From Sporomusa acidovorans (GTDB lineage Bacteria; Bacillota; Negativicutes; Sporomusales; Sporomusaceae), in the NCBI RefSeq assembly GCF_002257695.2, contig NZ_CP155571.1: 64,000 nucleotides of DNA; one strand, 5' to 3'. Numbering within the stretch: position 1 is the first letter of the stretch; every line of letters begins with the position of its first letter. A model generated the notes under the pieces. It was not told the origin of the DNA. It worked only from the letters and a program-made list of their open reading frames with translations, and made no database searches. Shown here one piece after another: positions 62,501 through 64,000 of the stretch. A program made the translations under genes and the position numbers.

Positions 62501-62794
62501 TTTTGCCGCCTGCACCCGGCCTGCCCGGATAGAACTCTCCGACACGCAATACAATACTCTCTCCGGCATAGCGTCTAATCGTGGCCATGCCGCACTGGCC
62601 GTCTCGATAACTTCTTCATATCTGCAATCATCAAACAGCGCAACAACAGCCTCTTCCTCTACCACAGTAGCATGACCGCGAACAGGATTGGCGCGGTCTG
62701 TGTCCGTCCCGGCAGCTACTGCGGCTTCACCCGGATGATGCTGTGTAGCGATTAACGCCGAAACCACCGCCAGCCAAAACCGTCTATCCTTCAT
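59540..62794 (-). CDS. TPR/beta-barrel outer-membrane exporter (PgaA/BcsC-like)
   Basis: A 1084-aa protein with a signal peptide (DRRFWLAVVSALIATQHHPG). Long arrays of TPR-like helices run to about residue 590. A linker follows with two related EFAYEMAQIATTF / EFSYEMAQITSAV segments. The C-terminal 270 residues or so of beta-strands (DFNYNLESGFYHYQPDDG, LVLGVEYYDL) end in LWGQVTHYF, where the terminal Phe is a typical outer-membrane assembly signal. The architecture is that of exopolysaccharide exporters PgaA and BcsC. GAGGGGTAACAA precedes the ATG. First gene behind the c-di-GMP riboswitch. Confidence 0.88.
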   Translation of the reverse strand: MKDRRFWLAVVSALIATQHHPGEAAVAAGTDTDRANPVRGHATVVEEEAVVALFDDCRYEEVIETASAAWPRLDAMPERVLYCVSESSIRAGRVQAAKKGFELLIARNSQKQSYRAGLAYTLLYGGELERGLSLYHQVLAENRGLLAGAAEDAVALLSQGNIGGGKALFKMVMDFSPDQQYYRQLYQKSLRLYRIADDSAVSPGTDSPAPGTQQTSVMTKDERESLHTQAVAMAQNGQFEQYTGITMPFPVIKSVSTAYFELKEYDKAMDVLQPAVLRGERDALLWAGEMYLRRGDSRNAQLYYEWLLSGNPNDYEVYLSRGMLSMEIKDYRQAVWDLERARRLLPDSPDRAARLLNVEHKLATAYMQLGQDQKAASLLGSYTKTIPIEDSLASDYVTALVNSAQYELAVREGERLWPAYKGPLPGLRSLAESYIRLGEQDKAAAVYRQLAKQQPGDDISLRTPAFQAMLNGRTMEGLGLYDKYISQAAVHADEVAGDAETFINTDQYVAGKTLFELLLKKYPKPIYRQQYAEVLAKKKLNRAAYKQYQALADQAEGELAGLSGMARTALALGDYPNSRKALDAITGKYGRSKAVAALALDSNDKNVDNGTKNDMVQDNFSRMEPKVLSTAKPQEPSLLAVNNQSLAADDPEKSSRMATTVNGKEEFAYEMAQIATTFLAAPITNPETFKIDFAYAISTITAKVMPLLPSEQRNEFSYEMAQITSAVINEQNLDIKKAKAEFAQLTTKIINHVDSVISGEKPAVLQKNDSTEPKVHDAAQLDMDTYTGLIDDLMEVGHSSSKFINNKINIDGEIRYHYAANSGAARLNKDVTGLRLYLDAYSRISKDWHAYAMLEGQKNITNYNNKLELSRLYVAGKVGASTVKAGSFGYLMAEGNIYDSRFDGIRVDFGGPVKYTLSYGETKDTKATFIIAARYNDFDYNLESGFYHYQPDDGTYKQNIIWNISGNYNFSNFSLGAMYLRSSLQDSNGDNNGYVLSFNYGDQRDSRPRTYNLFAKYYNQARGTYIDHGMNGQGSSMEGMKGYGVGVNYTLAQNLVLGVEYYDLTDKVSGEKGKTLWGQVTHYF

Positions 62795-62904
62795 TTGTTA
62801 CCCCTCATCTCCCATGTAACGATGTAAGTATTGGTCTGAATTGCAGAATAGCTATCTTATCAAGATATATGTTAAATTAACTAATACCCAAATAGGTGAA
62901 AAAT

Positions 62905-62958
62905 AAAAAAACTGTCGGTTTACTCCCAAAATCATTTGTAAGAGCAACCAGGCAGTCA
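62905..62958 (-). terminator. Riboswitch expression-platform terminator (copy B)
   Basis: On the minus strand the end of the aptamer (ACTGCCTGGTTGCTC) can pair with GGGAGTAAACCGACAGT, which is followed by seven T. Ligand-bound aptamer would hold the left arm and prevent termination, giving an ON switch. Confidence 0.8.
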
Positions 62959-63022
62959 TAGGTAAAAGTCCCGTTAGACCCACGGCTTTGCGTCCCCGCC
63001 TTTCAGCGGGTATGCCACATGT
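62938..63022 (-). promoter_or_regulatory. c-di-GMP-I (GEMM) riboswitch aptamer, copy B
   Basis: The minus strand shows every GEMM-I block in order: GTGGCATACC, P2 CCGCTGAAAGGCGG with a GAAA tetraloop, GGGACGCAAAGCC, GTGGGTCTAACGG and CTATGACTGCCTGGTTGC. It ends about 145 bases before the exporter ATG and should couple operon transcription to c-di-GMP. Confidence 0.93.
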
Positions 63023-63040
63023 ATTGGCTTGTTTATCTGT

Positions 63041-63070
63041 ATTTTATCTTGGTAACGCGTATATTGTCAA
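63041..63070 (-). promoter_or_regulatory. Sigma-A-like promoter of the exopolysaccharide operon
   Basis: On the minus strand TTGACA and TAAAAT are separated by 18 bp, placing the start about 10 bases before the aptamer. Confidence 0.75.
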
Positions 63071-63161
63071 TTTAAATTTTAGTTTACAAAAATTTAACAT
63101 TTGATAATAAAAGATCTCGGCGGCTCCTAGGATTATTACAACCGCAGTCTTTGAGAGAAAC

Positions 63162-63198
63162 AAAAAAAAAAGGCTTTCTCGCGCAATGACAGCCTTCT
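63162..63198 (-). terminator. Terminator of the PAP2 gene
   Basis: AAGGCT and AGCCTT pair around about 15 nt on the minus strand, followed by ten T. Confidence 0.8.
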
Positions 63199-63283
63199 TT
63201 AATAATATTGTCTTAATACATGATTTTTCAAACAGAGACCTCTCTGAACCAACCAAGAGCTAGCAATATCGCGACGCATACCC

Positions 63284-64000
63284 CTAAAAATTCTTTCTCA
63301 CTAACATTCCGGCCTTATCTTTATCTATGAATGGCTGTATTTTTGTATTAGATTTCGGGCTTGTGTTCAACTTAATTATTGTTTTAGCCGTGTAGTATCC
63401 AATTAATCCTCCTGCAACTACGTCTGATGACCAGTGGCGATTATCATATATTCGTGAAAGTCCGGTAACCGTCGCAAGTCCGTAAGCGACAGATCCGGCA
63501 TGCTTGTCGTCCTTATACTCATTGGCGATAACAGTGGCTAACGAAAACGCTACAGCCGTATGTGTAGATGGAAATGAATCATGTCCCGTGCCAGACGGTC
63601 TTTTACGCGATACAGCATTTTTTAATGTTTCAGTTATAATTAAAGTACTGAATGCACTTTCCAACCCGACTTTAGAAACTTGTTTTTGTTTTTCATTACC
63701 CCAGAAATACGTTCCACCCATATAAATTACTCCTGTTAAGGGTAATGCGTTGCCCAATCTTGCTATTCTATTGCCATCATTACTATGCCTATCTTGAAAC
63801 CAGTTACGAATATGATTGTCGTTTTTATAGATAAGATATGTTCCTCCACCATATAGGAAAAAACTTTTCCATTCGGAATTATCCCAGTGCATAGGTCCCG
63901 ACAATACATAACCAGTATCTTTACAAAGCTTTCTAAAATTTAGCTGATTATTCTCTGATAATTCACTCTCGGCTTTACTTGATGACAGACTAGAAGCATT
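63284..64000 (-). CDS. PAP2-family phosphatase, 5' end outside window
   Basis: At least 238 aa; the frame stays open to the window edge, so the start is missing. The three PAP2 motifs are present: KNAVSRKRPSG, SFPSTHTAV and SRIYDNRHWSSDV, with catalytic His residues. Hydrophobic segments lie between them. Family members remove phosphate from lipid or polyprenyl diphosphates, so undecaprenyl-pyrophosphate recycling or lipid A trimming is possible in a diderm (inference). A TTG at 63904 is an internal codon, not the likely start. It lies upstream of the exopolysaccharide promoter on the same strand but has its own terminator. Confidence 0.85.
   Translation of the reverse strand, partial: NASSLSSSKAESELSENNQLNFRKLCKDTGYVLSGPMHWDNSEWKSFFLYGGGTYLIYKNDNHIRNWFQDRHSNDGNRIARLGNALPLTGVIYMGGTYFWGNEKQKQVSKVGLESAFSTLIITETLKNAVSRKRPSGTGHDSFPSTHTAVAFSLATVIANEYKDDKHAGSVAYGLATVTGLSRIYDNRHWSSDVVAGGLIGYYTAKTIIKLNTSPKSNTKIQPFIDKDKAGMLVRKNF

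Overview
The window looks like chromosome of an anaerobic, spore-forming diderm Firmicute, most likely a Negativicute of the Sporomusa/Pelosinus type. This is an inference. It rests on Firmicute-style genes and signals (strong AGGAGG sites, TTG/GTG starts, YhaM-, AzlCD- and YtpB-like proteins, a GAAC-N4-GTTC SOS box, c-di-GMP-I riboswitches of clostridial type) found beside a true outer-membrane protein: a TPR/beta-barrel ending in a C-terminal Phe. Base composition is moderate and even, and there is no intact phage or transposon.

Layout. 0-6.6 kb: QueG-like Fe-S protein, LysR regulator, diguanylate cyclase, NA37 nucleoid protein, methyltransferase, a 58-aa CxxC protein not easily found by length cut-offs, and an orphan amino-acid-type binding lipoprotein. 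6.7-18.8 kb: a glycyl-radical enzyme closely resembling trans-4-hydroxy-L-proline dehydratase (HypD) with its activase and an XRE-cupin regulator, followed by a prolidase, a four-gene ABC importer with a DUF3798-type binding lipoprotein, and an amino-acid permease. Together these suggest uptake and reduction of hydroxyproline/proline peptides. 18.9-31 kb: FetAB-type exporter, a Cache/PAS histidine kinase divergent from a membrane-anchored binding protein, a GGDEF/HD-GYP protein, MFS transporter, DUF362 protein and small proteins. 31-34 kb is a scrap zone: a truncated chemoreceptor behind a degenerate c-di-GMP riboswitch, microproteins, a VRR-NUC nuclease remnant and tRNA-Arg(CCT). 34-51 kb: a second PAS kinase, MORN protein, lrp-azlCD with a cluster of DnaA boxes upstream, ppk with a degenerate Ppx-HD protein, a second intact Ppx/GppA-HD protein, a YtpB-like terpene synthase, M20 peptidase, SOS-controlled DinB, an Mrr-fold protein, YhaM and several very small genes, including an anti-TRAP-like zinc protein.

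52-63 kb holds the most striking system. A minus-strand operon begins with a sigma-A-like promoter, a c-di-GMP-I riboswitch and an intrinsic terminator arranged as an ON switch. It then encodes a PgaA/BcsC-like TPR/beta-barrel exporter, a protein with three tandem NodB folds (only the third has its catalytic residues), a synthase with an N-terminal PilZ domain fused to a family 2 glycosyltransferase, a degenerate PgaB-like deacetylase with a C-terminal laminin-G-like region, and a GH18-like lipoprotein. This reads as a poly-N-acetylhexosamine-type exopolysaccharide machine of a diderm Firmicute, controlled by c-di-GMP both at transcription and at the synthase. Two diguanylate cyclase-type genes lie in the same window.

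Other structure: two 165-nt elements 31.46 kb apart share a conserved core but have entirely different, internally self-complementary arms. One sits in the 3' UTR of the prolidase operon and the other between the divergent polyphosphate genes.
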